From QWHO01 sp039809865 (GTDB taxonomy: Bacteria; Vulcanimicrobiota; Xenobia; Xenobiales; QWHO01), in assembly GCA_039809865.1 (NCBI GenBank), contig JBDHVW010000011.1, positions 70,487 to 134,486 on the forward strand: DNA of 64,000 nt. Reading direction: 5' to 3'. The position numbers and the translations under genes are program-made. A model generated the notes under the pieces. The model worked only from the letters and a program-made list of their open reading frames with translations, was not told where the DNA came from and did no database searches. Below are positions 26,297 through 34,708 of the stretch, one piece after another (position 1 is the stretch's first letter; every line of letters begins with the position of its first letter).

Positions 26297-26904
26297 CCCC
26301 TTCCGAAGCGGCCCAGACCATGGCCGCCGACGCCCGCCGGTTCTGGAAGCGGGGCTGGATGCTGGGCACCTGCGGCAACCTCTCCGTCAAGCTCAACGAC
26401 AGCCCGCTCGAGATGCTGGTTTCCGCCTCCGGACTGGACAAAGCGAGCCTGACTGAGGGTGACTTCTTGCGCGTGGGCCCCGGGCTGCAGCTGCTGGCCC
26501 CGAGCGCCTATCAACCCTCGTCCGAGGTCACCGTGCACGAGGTGGTCTACCGGCACACGCCGGCCGGCGCCTGCTATCACGTGCATTCGGTCTTCAACAA
26601 CCTGGCCTCGCAGATGACCGACAAATTCGTCGAGCTGACCGGCATCGAGATGACCAAAGGCCTGGCCGGCATCGGCCTGGGCGACAAAGTGCACCTGCCG
26701 GTGGTCGAGAACTCGCGCGACATGCTGCAGCTGGCCAAGAATGTAGAGGCCGGGCTCGACAAGCGATACCCGGCCGTCCTGGTGCGCCTCCACGGCGTCT
26801 ACGCCTGGGGCGCCGACCTCGCCGAGGCGCGACGCCACGTCGAGGTGCTGGAGTTCTTGTTGGAGTACTACTGCCGCGCCAGCGGCATCTCGGCAGTGCG
26901 GTAG
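26293..26904 (+). CDS. mtnB: Methylthioribulose-1-phosphate dehydratase
   Basis: The 203-residue class II aldolase-fold enzyme dehydrates 5-methylthioribulose-1-phosphate in the methionine salvage pathway. GWMLGTCGNLSVKLND gives the phosphate-binding block, LEMLVSASGLDKASL the substrate block, and CYHVHSVFNNLASQ plus VLVRLHGVYAWGADLAEARR the zinc histidines. Length is typical. The start overlaps the cdd stop (ATGA), so the two are coupled. The last 37 bases overlap mtnD on the other strand. Confidence 0.92.
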   Translation: MTPSEAAQTMAADARRFWKRGWMLGTCGNLSVKLNDSPLEMLVSASGLDKASLTEGDFLRVGPGLQLLAPSAYQPSSEVTVHEVVYRHTPAGACYHVHSVFNNLASQMTDKFVELTGIEMTKGLAGIGLGDKVHLPVVENSRDMLQLAKNVEAGLDKRYPAVLVRLHGVYAWGADLAEARRHVEVLEFLLEYYCRASGISAVR

Positions 26905-27422
26905 TAGGGCGTCCAGCCCGACATGTCCTGGAAGAGGCGCACGCACTGAATGGCGCGGTCCTCCGGGTGCAGGTCGAACCAGTGCCAGGTCCCCTCGGGG
27001 ACTTTGAGCAGATCGCCCGGGTAGACGTGCACCTCGAACGTGCACTCGTCGGGCTCTTCCTGGTGGATCCCGAACATACCCGAGCCGGAGATCACGAAGC
27101 GGACCTCATCCTCGGTGTGATAGTGCTCGGGACGAAACTTGTCCAGCATCGTGTCCAGGTTGGGCACGGTGGCCTCGGACACGGCCAGCACGTCGGCGGT
27201 CTTGTAGTCGTTGGAGCGCATCAAACGGTCGATCTGCTCGCCCCAGGTGGCCAGCAGCGAGCGCTGCTCCTCCTCGGTCAGCTTGCGGAAAGTGCGCAGC
27301 TCCTCGGGGACGGCGGAGACGTCCCAGCTCTCATATCCAATGCCGCGCGACTCCAGGAACGCGATGGCTTCCGGCCCCTCGAGACGACGAGCGGGCTCTT
27401 CTTTAACGACGACGTAGGCCAA
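26868..27422 (-). CDS. mtnD: Acireductone dioxygenase
   Basis: This 184-residue cupin enzyme catalyses the last ring-opening step of methionine salvage, turning acireductone into the 2-keto precursor of methionine (iron form) or into an off-pathway product (nickel form). The metal motif is EHYHTEDEVRF (His100, His102, Glu106), with the fourth ligand in GTWHWFDL. The start is a TTG at 27422 with AGGAGG 8 bases upstream, and the ATG alternatives would cut the cupin. It converges on mtnB with a 37-base overlap, so the two transcripts are antisense at their 3' ends. Confidence 0.94.
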   Translation of the reverse strand: MAYVVVKEEPARRLEGPEAIAFLESRGIGYESWDVSAVPEELRTFRKLTEEEQRSLLATWGEQIDRLMRSNDYKTADVLAVSEATVPNLDTMLDKFRPEHYHTEDEVRFVISGSGMFGIHQEEPDECTFEVHVYPGDLLKVPEGTWHWFDLHPEDRAIQCVRLFQDMSGWTPYYRTAEMPLARQ

Positions 27423-27511
27423 TAATCCAACCTCCTGCAGAGCGTAATCAGGCCAACACTATACCACTTTCCGCGCAGGAGATCTACACGCGGCGCTTGG
27501 AAGCACTCCGG

Positions 27512-28285
27512 ATGAAACAGACCGTCCTGATTACAGGCGCCTCCAGCGGGGTCGGGCTGGAGTTCGCGCGCGAAGCCGCGGCCGACGGGTGCAACCTCAT
27601 CCTGGTGGCCCGCAGCACCGACAAGCTGGAAGCGCTGGCCACGGAGCTGCGCGGGAAGGGCGCCGAGGTGGCCGTCATCCCGTGCGACCTTTCGCGGCCC
27701 GAGGCCCCCCGCAAACTGGCCGCGGACATCGACGAAAAGGGGCTCAGCGTGGATGTGCTGATCAACAATGCCGGGTTCGCGACCTACGGACCGTTCGCCG
27801 AGGCCACCCGCGAGGCGACCATGGACATGGTCGCGGTCAACGTGGCGTGCCTCACGGAGCTGACCAGGCTCTTTCTGCCGGGAATGCTGACGCGCCGGCA
27901 CGGCCGCATCCTGAACGTGGCCTCCACGGCCGCCTTCCAGCCCGGCCCCCTGATGGCGGTTTACTACGCCACCAAGAGCTATGTGCTCTCGTTCTCGGAG
28001 GGCCTCAGCGGCGAGCTCGAGGGCACGGGGGTCAGCGTGACCGCCTTCTGCCCCGGCCCGTTCTCGTCGGGCTTCCAGGCCGCGGCCCAGATGGAGAACA
28101 GCAAGCTGGTCCAGGGCAAGATGCCCACCTCGGCCGAAATGGCTCGCGCCGGCTGGGCGGCAATGAAGAGCGGCCAGGTGGTGGCCATTCCCGGCGCGCG
28201 CAACTGGATCATGGCGACCGCCGTGCGGTTCCTGCCGCGCGCCCTGGTGCGCAAGTTCGTGCGCAAAGTACAGGAAAGCCGGTAG
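27512..28285 (+). CDS. Short-chain dehydrogenase/reductase
   Basis: The 257-residue protein is a classical SDR. TGASSGVG (cofactor loop) follows the first strand, DVLINNAG the fourth, and NVASTAAF with YYATKSY supplies the catalytic Ser-Tyr-Lys. CPGPFSSGF follows. An arginine after the first beta unit (LVARSTDK) suggests NADP(H). The C-terminal RFLPRALVRKFVRKVQ resembles members acting on hydrophobic or acyl substrates, but the substrate is not deducible. The ATG at 27512 is used. A TTG at 27497 is an alternative. It stands alone, between divergent mtnD and a convergent TPR-like gene. Confidence 0.9.
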   Translation: MKQTVLITGASSGVGLEFAREAAADGCNLILVARSTDKLEALATELRGKGAEVAVIPCDLSRPEAPRKLAADIDEKGLSVDVLINNAGFATYGPFAEATREATMDMVAVNVACLTELTRLFLPGMLTRRHGRILNVASTAAFQPGPLMAVYYATKSYVLSFSEGLSGELEGTGVSVTAFCPGPFSSGFQAAAQMENSKLVQGKMPTSAEMARAGWAAMKSGQVVAIPGARNWIMATAVRFLPRALVRKFVRKVQESR

Positions 28286-29113
28286 CTACGACAGCGAGTC
28301 GAGGTCGGCCTGGGAGGCCTCGATGAGGCTGGGAAGGCGGGTCAGAGTGCGCGCCGTCATGAGCTCCTCGCGAGCTTCCTGCGGGCGGCCCAGCGCCTTG
28401 AGAGCCCGCCCGGTCCAGCGGTGAAACTCGGCCACGAAGGGGAGGGAGAGAACCCGGTTCGTGCCGAGTTTCTCGATGGCGGCGTGCAGCGTGTCGATCC
28501 CCTCCTGGGGACGCTCTGAGGCCACCTGCACGATCCCCGCGATCCCTTCCACCATCGGCGTCATGGGTCCCGGGGGCAGGCCGCCCAGCGCCTGGCGGAC
28601 GAAAGCATCAGCCTCGCCCACCCGCTCGGGAAAGAACTCGGCGATCACGCGGGCCATCTCGGCCTGCGCGGCCACTCGCTGCGTGAGGGGCGGGCTCTGG
28701 GCCAGCAGACGCCGCAGGGCTGCCTCGGCGCCGGCCCAATCTTTCTGCTTGCGCGCCAGCACGTAGGTGAGGTGCTGCCGGGTCCACTCGGGCAAGGACT
28801 TGCTGGTGCGCAGCTTCTCGAACTCGCCGAGCCGGTCGGCCTGGAGCAGCGCGTCGCCCGTCAGCAAGGCATACTGGTCAGCGCTGACCAGCAGCCGGAA
28901 TGGCTTGAGCAGCCCGAGCGCCTCCTGGGAGCGCCCCTCCAGATAGCGCAGGCGATAGGCTCGGTCGAGCTGCCGCGACAGCAACCTGGCCAGCCAGCTG
29001 AGCACCAGGAGAGCCAGAATGCCGATCGTCCAGCGCAGGTCGTGAGGCAGGATGAGCCAGAGCGGAGCGCAGAGCGCAGCGGCCACGAGCGCGAGCCGAA
29101 ACAGAATCCCCAT
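28286..29113 (-). CDS. Membrane protein with TPR-like helical repeats
   Basis: The 275-residue protein has two N-terminal membrane segments (about 5-24 and 28-46), then a soluble domain of helix pairs such as YALLTGDALLQADRLGEFEKL, AGAEAALRRLLAQSP and TGRALKALGRPQEAREELMTA, which has the spacing of tetratricopeptide repeats. TPR domains bind proteins, and the anchored form suggests an assembly factor at the membrane. Its start is divergent from the 1401-residue gene, 58 bases away. The partner is unknown. Confidence 0.7.
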   Translation of the reverse strand: MGILFRLALVAAALCAPLWLILPHDLRWTIGILALLVLSWLARLLSRQLDRAYRLRYLEGRSQEALGLLKPFRLLVSADQYALLTGDALLQADRLGEFEKLRTSKSLPEWTRQHLTYVLARKQKDWAGAEAALRRLLAQSPPLTQRVAAQAEMARVIAEFFPERVGEADAFVRQALGGLPPGPMTPMVEGIAGIVQVASERPQEGIDTLHAAIEKLGTNRVLSLPFVAEFHRWTGRALKALGRPQEAREELMTARTLTRLPSLIEASQADLDSLS

Positions 29114-29171
29114 GCGTCCGGATTCGCCGTTTTCAGGTCCCTTTCATTCCGGCGCGATACCCTCGCAGAGC

Positions 29172-32100
29172 ATGCGCATCGACCCCTCCTTTTCCGCTCC
29201 TTGCGCCGCCCCCGGCGGCGGCCCCCCGGTCGCGCGCGCCACCATGGACGAGGCCGCCCAGCGGCTGGAGCGGGACGGATTCCAATTCCAGGCCTACAAG
29301 GGAACCTGGTGGCCCCTGTCGAGCAAGGAATGGCGTGACGTCGATCGCCAGGAGGGCATCGAACGTCTCACCCAGGACGAGGAGGTGCACGCCGTCAAGA
29401 ACGGTCAGACCGAGCGCGTGCTGAGCCAGCAGGACCTGTTGGAGCTGGATGCCTTCCAGAACCGGAACACGGCCGGGCTGCCGACCCCCAGACTGGCAGG
29501 CTCACTGGCCGCCCTGGCCCAGGTGGGGAGCTTCCAGGGGCAAAACGGCAACCTCAGCACTTACGAAGCTTACAACATCGTGTTGGGCGACCCCAATCAC
29601 GAGCGCCAGCCGGTCAGCTTTGTCAAGAACGGCGAGTCCTTCCCGATTCAAACCCCCGAGGACGTGCAGACAGCCGCCTGGTTGATCGCCGGCTACGGGG
29701 ACCAGACCGGAGTGGCGCCGCAAGCGTTGCAGCTGAAGGAGCTCAAGGACCTCGGCTACGCGGTCGACCCCTGGAAGACCTACGCGCGCAAGTCCTATGG
29801 AGCCTCGGTCTCCCTCACGATGGGCGGCCAGGTGCTGGGCTCGATGCCGGTCGACCAGCTCGACCCCCAGAAGGCGGGCGAGCTCTGCGAGCAGTGGAAA
29901 CAGACCCAGGTCGCCCTCGGCCAGCAGGCTGGCAGGGCCTGGGATGCTCTCCAACTCAAGGCTCAAATGATCCCGTTCGACCAGCGACTGGATGCCATGA
30001 AGAAGGTGCAGGCCCAGTTCCCCGAGACCGCCGCCGACCTCTACCGGCGGATCGTTCCGGGAGAGCCGAGCAAACTGGCCGAACGCGTGGACCAGGCGCT
30101 GGCCATCTGCGCCCGTACGCCGTCCTATCAGCACCAGCCCTGGGTCGTCTTTGAAGGCTGGCACCAGTATGGAGAGAGCTTCCCGAGCCTGCTCGAGCGG
30201 ATGAAGGACCCGAATCTGGCGGCCCGTCTGGCCCGCAGCCTGACGCCCGAGAGCGAGCCCGAGTTCTACGGCGCCCTGGACGACTTCCAAAGCCTGAAGC
30301 CCTCGGTTGGCCGCGAGCTCGCGCTCGCGCTGGCCGACACCAAGACGCTGTCCGACCGCGGGCTGGTGGCGTCACTGGCCCAACCCGACGTATCCGCCAG
30401 CGACATTCTGGCTGCCCGGGACGCGGTCGCCCAGGGCGAGGTGGAGCCGCGCAAGAAGCTTTTCCAGGCTTACCGCGACGCCCAGGCGCCTTACCCCAGC
30501 GCCACGCGCCTGTTGCTCACCTGTTCCGAGCCCGCGGGCGTCGAGGCTTACACCCGACTGCGCGGCGGCGGCCTCGATGACCGCCGGGCGAGCGCTCTGC
30601 TGGAGGCGATGGTGGCCTCCCGCAAGCCGGAGGAGAAGCTCCAGGACCTGGTGGATCCGGCGCTCAGACTGCAGGCGACCCAGCCGCGCGACCTGATGGC
30701 GACCTACAAAGAGATGCGCAAGTGCGCCGGCCGGGAGGAAGCTTACCTGGAGATCCTCGCCCGCTATGGCGATCCGAAGGATGCCGCGGTGATGCTGGCC
30801 GAGCTGCCTCCCGAGCAAGAGAATCTCTTTCGGCAGACCAGTGACGCTCTCAAGGCGAAGAATCCCAATCAGGGACTGGTGCTGGTTCGTGAAGCCGTGC
30901 TCAAGCACCGGCTGGACGTGGACGCCGGTCGGCTGGAAAAAGTCAACAGCCAGCGCCTTTACGAGATGATGGTCCAGCAGGCGCCCGCGGGCACCGAGGA
31001 CGCGTTCCTGGAGCTGTCCTGCGCCGATGGCCTGCGCGACCTGGCGGCCAGTTGGAAGGCCGTCAACAACGGCCTGCCGGCCGAGGTGCCGGGCCGTCTG
31101 GCCTTCTGGAAGTCGCTGCCCGACAAGCGCGTGGCCGACCGCGTCGTGGCCGCCGTCCCCGCGGGCCAGGACCCGGTGAAGGTGGGCGAGACGCTCGCGG
31201 TGCTGCAGGCCAAGAATCCGAAGAACGCGGTGGAGTCGCTGGAGAAGATTTACCAGAGCAAGACCTCGGACCTCCTCTCGCACCTGGTCCGGGGCGGAGC
31301 CGACCTGGCCGAAGCCACCGAGATGGCCCGGCGCGTGGGCCGCAAAGACCTGCCCGGGGCGCAACTGCCGCAGGACCAGCGCTGCGAGCTGGTGGGACGT
31401 CTGGGCAAGCTGCGCGGAGGCAACCTGCAGGAAGGCTTCCAGGACTACCTCTTTCTGGCCACGCGCCTGGATGACTACAAGCAGATCCCCGAGGCCGTGA
31501 GCTTCTTCGCCACCCTGTTGGAGACCGGGCTGAGCCCGGCCGAGGCCCGCATGGCCTACGCCGAGCTGACCCGCCGCGAAGAGATGGGCGAGCATCAGGA
31601 ATCGGTCCTGAAAACCTACCGCTTCGCCCCCGATCTGGCAGGCGCTCGCCAGGTGCTCGACGAGGTCGTCAAGCTCGACCCGCAGGAAGCCGCAGCGCGA
31701 CTGGATCAGGTCGTGGGCCGGGACCTGGAGGGGCTCGCGCCCGAAGTGAAGACCCGTCTGGCCGTCGGCAACCTGCGGGCCCCGCTGCCCAACGAGGGCC
31801 TGGACTGCCTGGCAGACCTGCTGGGCGCGCAGGGCCTGCACTGGAAGCCCTCGCCGGGCTGGACGGTGAGCGGCTCGCTCGAGCTAGACGTGCCGCGCGG
31901 CGCTCCCCTGGGCAAGCTCGAGTCGGCCCCGATCACGTTCCCCGACAAGGCCGACAGCCTGTTGACGTTCGACGCGAGCGCCCGGCAGAAATCCGTCCTC
32001 TATGCCCAGGTCGAGGGCAAGGAGCCGATCGCGCTGTGCAATCTCGAGGGCGACCTTGCGGACGTGCACGTCCATCTGGGGGCATTGCGCGGGCAGAAAG

Positions 32101-33377
32101 CCCGACTGCGGCTCGAGTCGACGGTGGCCGGCGAGCAGAAGCTCGAGTTGCGCAACCTGAAGTTGACCACCACGCCAACCGTGGGACTGCGCGACTTCAC
32201 GCTGAACGACGTGAATCACAACAACGGCCAGCTCAAGGAGCCGATCACCCTCTCCTCGACCTCGGACACCGAATTCTACGTGGACGTGGCCACCGGCCGC
32301 AACAAACTGGCAGTCGACATCCACAACGGCAAGGACTGGGCCCGGTTGGGCGTCCTGAGCGGTCAGAAAGAGGAAGCGCGCTTCGACCTGTCGCCCTACC
32401 GGGGTCAAAACGTCCATCTGCGCCTCGCCGGGGTCTATGACGGCGGCTGGCGGATGCGTCCCTACGCGATGCAGCTGCGAGAGGAGCCGCAGGCTCCCGC
32501 CACGCGTTCGCTGCTCGGGGCCCAGTCGAGCGCCGTGGCCGACGAGATTCTGACCATGGCCTTCGACGGCTCCAAGCCGGCCGACCAGCGGGTGGACACC
32601 GTGCGGGCCCTGCAGCGCCTGGGCGACGACCTGGAGGCCGCCTGGAAAGCCTGGCCCCTGCTCGAGCCGCACACGGGTGACGCCGACTTCGAGGACCGCG
32701 TCGAAGCCGTGAAAGCCTTGCTCCCCGAGGCCGCACAACTGTCAGAAGTCGAGCAGACTCGCACGGCCGGGGAGAGCCTGGCCTCGGTGGCCCGGCTGCG
32801 CAAGGGTCGCTCGCTGGAGGATTTCGCGGCGGCGCACGAGCGGATCGGCTGGGAGAGCCAGGGCGAGATGGCCACGGGCGGGGCGGTCGACTTCGTCGGC
32901 CGGGTGCAGGCCCGGGCTGGCGTTGCCGCGGCCGACAAGGCCTGGGAGGCTGTGGCGCCGCCCATCCACGACGACTCGCTGAGCGAGCGCACCAAAGCTT
33001 ACCTGGACCTGCTGGAAGGCTGTCAGGGCGACGGCGCGCTGACCGAGCAGGTCTACCGCAAGCTCACCACCTGGGTGGAGCCCAGCGAGGGAATCCAGCG
33101 CGCCTGCCGCGCCGTGGTGGAGCTGCACGCGTTGGTGCCCGAAAAGGAAGCCTGGTTGAAGCTGATCGACCAGCTCCAGGCGAGCCAGTTGGAGGGGCGC
33201 CTCGAGGGGGTGATGCTCAAACGCATGTCCACTTTCCTGATCGGCAAGGTGACGCTGGAAGGCGTCAAGCTCGAGGAGGCTTTGAAGAAGATGCCCGAGG
33301 AGCTGCAGGGCAAGACCGGCATCGAGGAGCGCGAGCAGCACCTGGTGGTGGGGGGGACGCGCCTGGGCCGACGCTAG
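29172..33377 (+). CDS. Very large protein of unknown function (1401 residues) with central beta-sandwich region
   Basis: No family is recognised. There is no signal peptide. The N-terminus is Pro/Ala-rich (to about 22), followed by a region with FQFQAYKGTWWPLSSKEW and YAVDPWKTYARKSYGASVS. From about 310 to 880 the protein is helical with irregular 35-40 residue units (for example SALLEAMVASRKPEEKLQDL), like HEAT or TPR solenoids. Residues about 890-1100 contain two related beta-rich modules: LLTFDASARQKSVLYAQVEG and EFYVDVATGRNKLAVDIHNG, each followed by LRGQKARLRLES or YRGQNVHLRLAG, resembling carbohydrate-binding sandwiches. The last 300 residues are helical again. The ATG at 29172 is the first with family-independent support. 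A single long gene of uniform codon use. Confidence 0.75.
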   Translation: MRIDPSFSAPCAAPGGGPPVARATMDEAAQRLERDGFQFQAYKGTWWPLSSKEWRDVDRQEGIERLTQDEEVHAVKNGQTERVLSQQDLLELDAFQNRNTAGLPTPRLAGSLAALAQVGSFQGQNGNLSTYEAYNIVLGDPNHERQPVSFVKNGESFPIQTPEDVQTAAWLIAGYGDQTGVAPQALQLKELKDLGYAVDPWKTYARKSYGASVSLTMGGQVLGSMPVDQLDPQKAGELCEQWKQTQVALGQQAGRAWDALQLKAQMIPFDQRLDAMKKVQAQFPETAADLYRRIVPGEPSKLAERVDQALAICARTPSYQHQPWVVFEGWHQYGESFPSLLERMKDPNLAARLARSLTPESEPEFYGALDDFQSLKPSVGRELALALADTKTLSDRGLVASLAQPDVSASDILAARDAVAQGEVEPRKKLFQAYRDAQAPYPSATRLLLTCSEPAGVEAYTRLRGGGLDDRRASALLEAMVASRKPEEKLQDLVDPALRLQATQPRDLMATYKEMRKCAGREEAYLEILARYGDPKDAAVMLAELPPEQENLFRQTSDALKAKNPNQGLVLVREAVLKHRLDVDAGRLEKVNSQRLYEMMVQQAPAGTEDAFLELSCADGLRDLAASWKAVNNGLPAEVPGRLAFWKSLPDKRVADRVVAAVPAGQDPVKVGETLAVLQAKNPKNAVESLEKIYQSKTSDLLSHLVRGGADLAEATEMARRVGRKDLPGAQLPQDQRCELVGRLGKLRGGNLQEGFQDYLFLATRLDDYKQIPEAVSFFATLLETGLSPAEARMAYAELTRREEMGEHQESVLKTYRFAPDLAGARQVLDEVVKLDPQEAAARLDQVVGRDLEGLAPEVKTRLAVGNLRAPLPNEGLDCLADLLGAQGLHWKPSPGWTVSGSLELDVPRGAPLGKLESAPITFPDKADSLLTFDASARQKSVLYAQVEGKEPIALCNLEGDLADVHVHLGALRGQKARLRLESTVAGEQKLELRNLKLTTTPTVGLRDFTLNDVNHNNGQLKEPITLSSTSDTEFYVDVATGRNKLAVDIHNGKDWARLGVLSGQKEEARFDLSPYRGQNVHLRLAGVYDGGWRMRPYAMQLREEPQAPATRSLLGAQSSAVADEILTMAFDGSKPADQRVDTVRALQRLGDDLEAAWKAWPLLEPHTGDADFEDRVEAVKALLPEAAQLSEVEQTRTAGESLASVARLRKGRSLEDFAAAHERIGWESQGEMATGGAVDFVGRVQARAGVAAADKAWEAVAPPIHDDSLSERTKAYLDLLEGCQGDGALTEQVYRKLTTWVEPSEGIQRACRAVVELHALVPEKEAWLKLIDQLQASQLEGRLEGVMLKRMSTFLIGKVTLEGVKLEEALKKMPEELQGKTGIEEREQHLVVGGTRLGRR

Positions 33378-33401
33378 TCATGATTTTTTCAGGGCGGAAA
33401 C

Positions 33402-33418
33402 GTAACATCGCAGTAACA
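33402..33418 (+). promoter_or_regulatory. GTAACA direct repeat with 11-base period
   Basis: GTAACA-N5-GTAACA sits 50 bases before the start of the 151-residue gene. Two hexamers exactly one helical turn apart are the form of site bound by OmpR/PhoB-family regulators. A related set occurs upstream of the 43-residue gene at 42729-42765. This is a pattern observation and no regulator has been identified. Confidence 0.35.
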
Positions 33419-33468
33419 AGAACGAAAGCGAAGCGCGCGTAGCTTCGCGGCGATGGAGGGAAAGAACC

Positions 33469-33924
33469 GTGAACAGCACCATCGGGGGTTTCAGCCCCAT
33501 CTACACCCAGAGCTACACCCGTCCGGCCCAGAGCGCCGGAGCTGAAAACTCCGGCCCGAGCGACTCGGTCGGTTCCACCGAGCCCGGCGGCCTGACGAAG
33601 CGCCCCTTCTTCGCCGCCACTTCCGAGGCCACCGAAGGCCAGCGCAGCTCGGTCCGCGCCGGCCGCGGCCTGGTGACCGCCCTGGCTCTGTCGCTGGTTT
33701 GCTTGATGGGCGCCGGGTGCGCCACCGTTCACCAGGGCGAGCGCCCCGCTCCCGTGGCCGCCACCAACCAGCCGGTCGCCAAGCAGCTTGGCTCGGCCGC
33801 GCGCGACTGGCACGAGAACGTGGACAAGCCGGTCGGCAAAGCCGTCAAGGAGACCGTGTTCGGCATCGGTCACTGGTGGAGAGATCGGGCCAAAGAGTTC
33901 AAAGACGGCGTGCAGGGTAAGTAA
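33469..33924 (+). CDS. Small membrane or lipoprotein-like protein with an internal lipobox
   Basis: The 151-residue product starts at GTG with GGAGGG 9 bases upstream. A polar, disordered N-terminus of 62 residues precedes one hydrophobic stretch (about 67-83, LVTALALSLVCLMGAGC) that ends in a cysteine (Cys84) like a lipobox, then a short amphipathic tail (VKETVFGIGHWWRDRAKEF). Such a long region before a lipoprotein signal is unusual, so it may instead be a single-pass anchor. An efficient terminator follows. The function is unknown. Confidence 0.65.
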   Translation: MNSTIGGFSPIYTQSYTRPAQSAGAENSGPSDSVGSTEPGGLTKRPFFAATSEATEGQRSSVRAGRGLVTALALSLVCLMGAGCATVHQGERPAPVAATNQPVAKQLGSAARDWHENVDKPVGKAVKETVFGIGHWWRDRAKEFKDGVQGK

Positions 33925-33930
33925 ACGCAA

Positions 33931-33958
33931 AAAAGCGCCGGAGCAATCCGGCGCTTTT
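33931..33958. terminator. Bidirectional rho-independent terminator
   Basis: A perfect 12-base stem AAAAGCGCCGGA / TCCGGCGCTTTT closes on a GCAA tetraloop, with A-runs on one side and T-runs on the other. It lies between two convergent genes ending at 33924 (+) and 33979 (-), so it can serve both. Confidence 0.9.
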
Positions 33959-33978
33959 GCTTGTACCGGGATCTTTCT

Positions 33979-34536
33979 CTAGGCGCCCATGAACTGGAGC
34001 ACGATGTTGCGCTCGCGGGGACGGTCGAGCTCGATCATGAAGACGCGCTGCCAGCGGCCCAGCGTGAGGCGGCCGTTCTGGATAGGCATCGTCACCGAGC
34101 ATCCCAGGGTGAGGTGCTGCAGGTGCGAGTGGGCGTTGTCGCACTCGTCCTCGCACATGTTCACGGTGCGGATGGTGAAGTCGTTGTGCTGGTAGAGGTG
34201 GGCCGGGTCGGCCATCTTCCAGAGGAACTTCTTCATGTCTTCGATGAGCAGCGGCTCATTCTCGTTGATGATGATAGCAGCCGTCGTGTGCTGGCTGTAG
34301 ACCAGCGCCTGTCCATTCTGGATGCCGGTCTTGGCCAGCAGCGACTCCACGTGGTCCGTGATGTCCACGAACTCGGGCCCCCGAGACGACTGGACTGTCA
34401 GTTTCGACACGAAAACCTTGGGCTGTCCCAGGCTGAGGCCAGCGGCGTCGGCCTGCACCTTGATGTTGCTGCCGTTGGCCAGGGTCGTCGTCGTGTTGGC
34501 GCCATTGGGGGGCGCTACCATTGTACCGTTCTTCAC
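33979..34536 (-). CDS. YjbQ/UPF0047 family protein, second copy with N-terminal extension
   Basis: The 185-residue product keeps the family blocks LVYSQHTTAAIIINENEP, DNAHSHLQHLTLGCS and LGRWQRVFMIELDRPRER. It has about 45 extra residues at the N-terminus (NGANTTTTLANGSNIKVQAD) not seen in the copy at 2126-2539. The two copies differ clearly: this one has the more typical H-x-N-x-H metal region. The GTG at 34536 has GGGAGC 6 bases upstream. An ATG at 34521 is the alternative. A shared terminator follows the stop. Confidence 0.88.
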   Translation of the reverse strand: MKNGTMVAPPNGANTTTTLANGSNIKVQADAAGLSLGQPKVFVSKLTVQSSRGPEFVDITDHVESLLAKTGIQNGQALVYSQHTTAAIIINENEPLLIEDMKKFLWKMADPAHLYQHNDFTIRTVNMCEDECDNAHSHLQHLTLGCSVTMPIQNGRLTLGRWQRVFMIELDRPRERNIVLQFMGA

Positions 34537-34708
34537 TCTAAGCTCCCTATGTCGTGAAACCGGTGGTGAGCCGGTCCTCGCCTGTTGTAAGCGCATAGAG
34601 ACTAGCTCTAGTGCGCGTTGTCCCATAAACCAAGCCCGCTCATTCTCGACCTTTTGTCAGAATCCTCTCGGCAGGTCGGCCAACCGGGTTTTGCCGAATG
34701 CGTGGCGC

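Noticed and set aside
34537..34708. A small gene or RNA in the gap between the second YjbQ copy and mtnC
   Set aside because: No ribosome site, no strong hairpin and no conserved RNA fold recognised.
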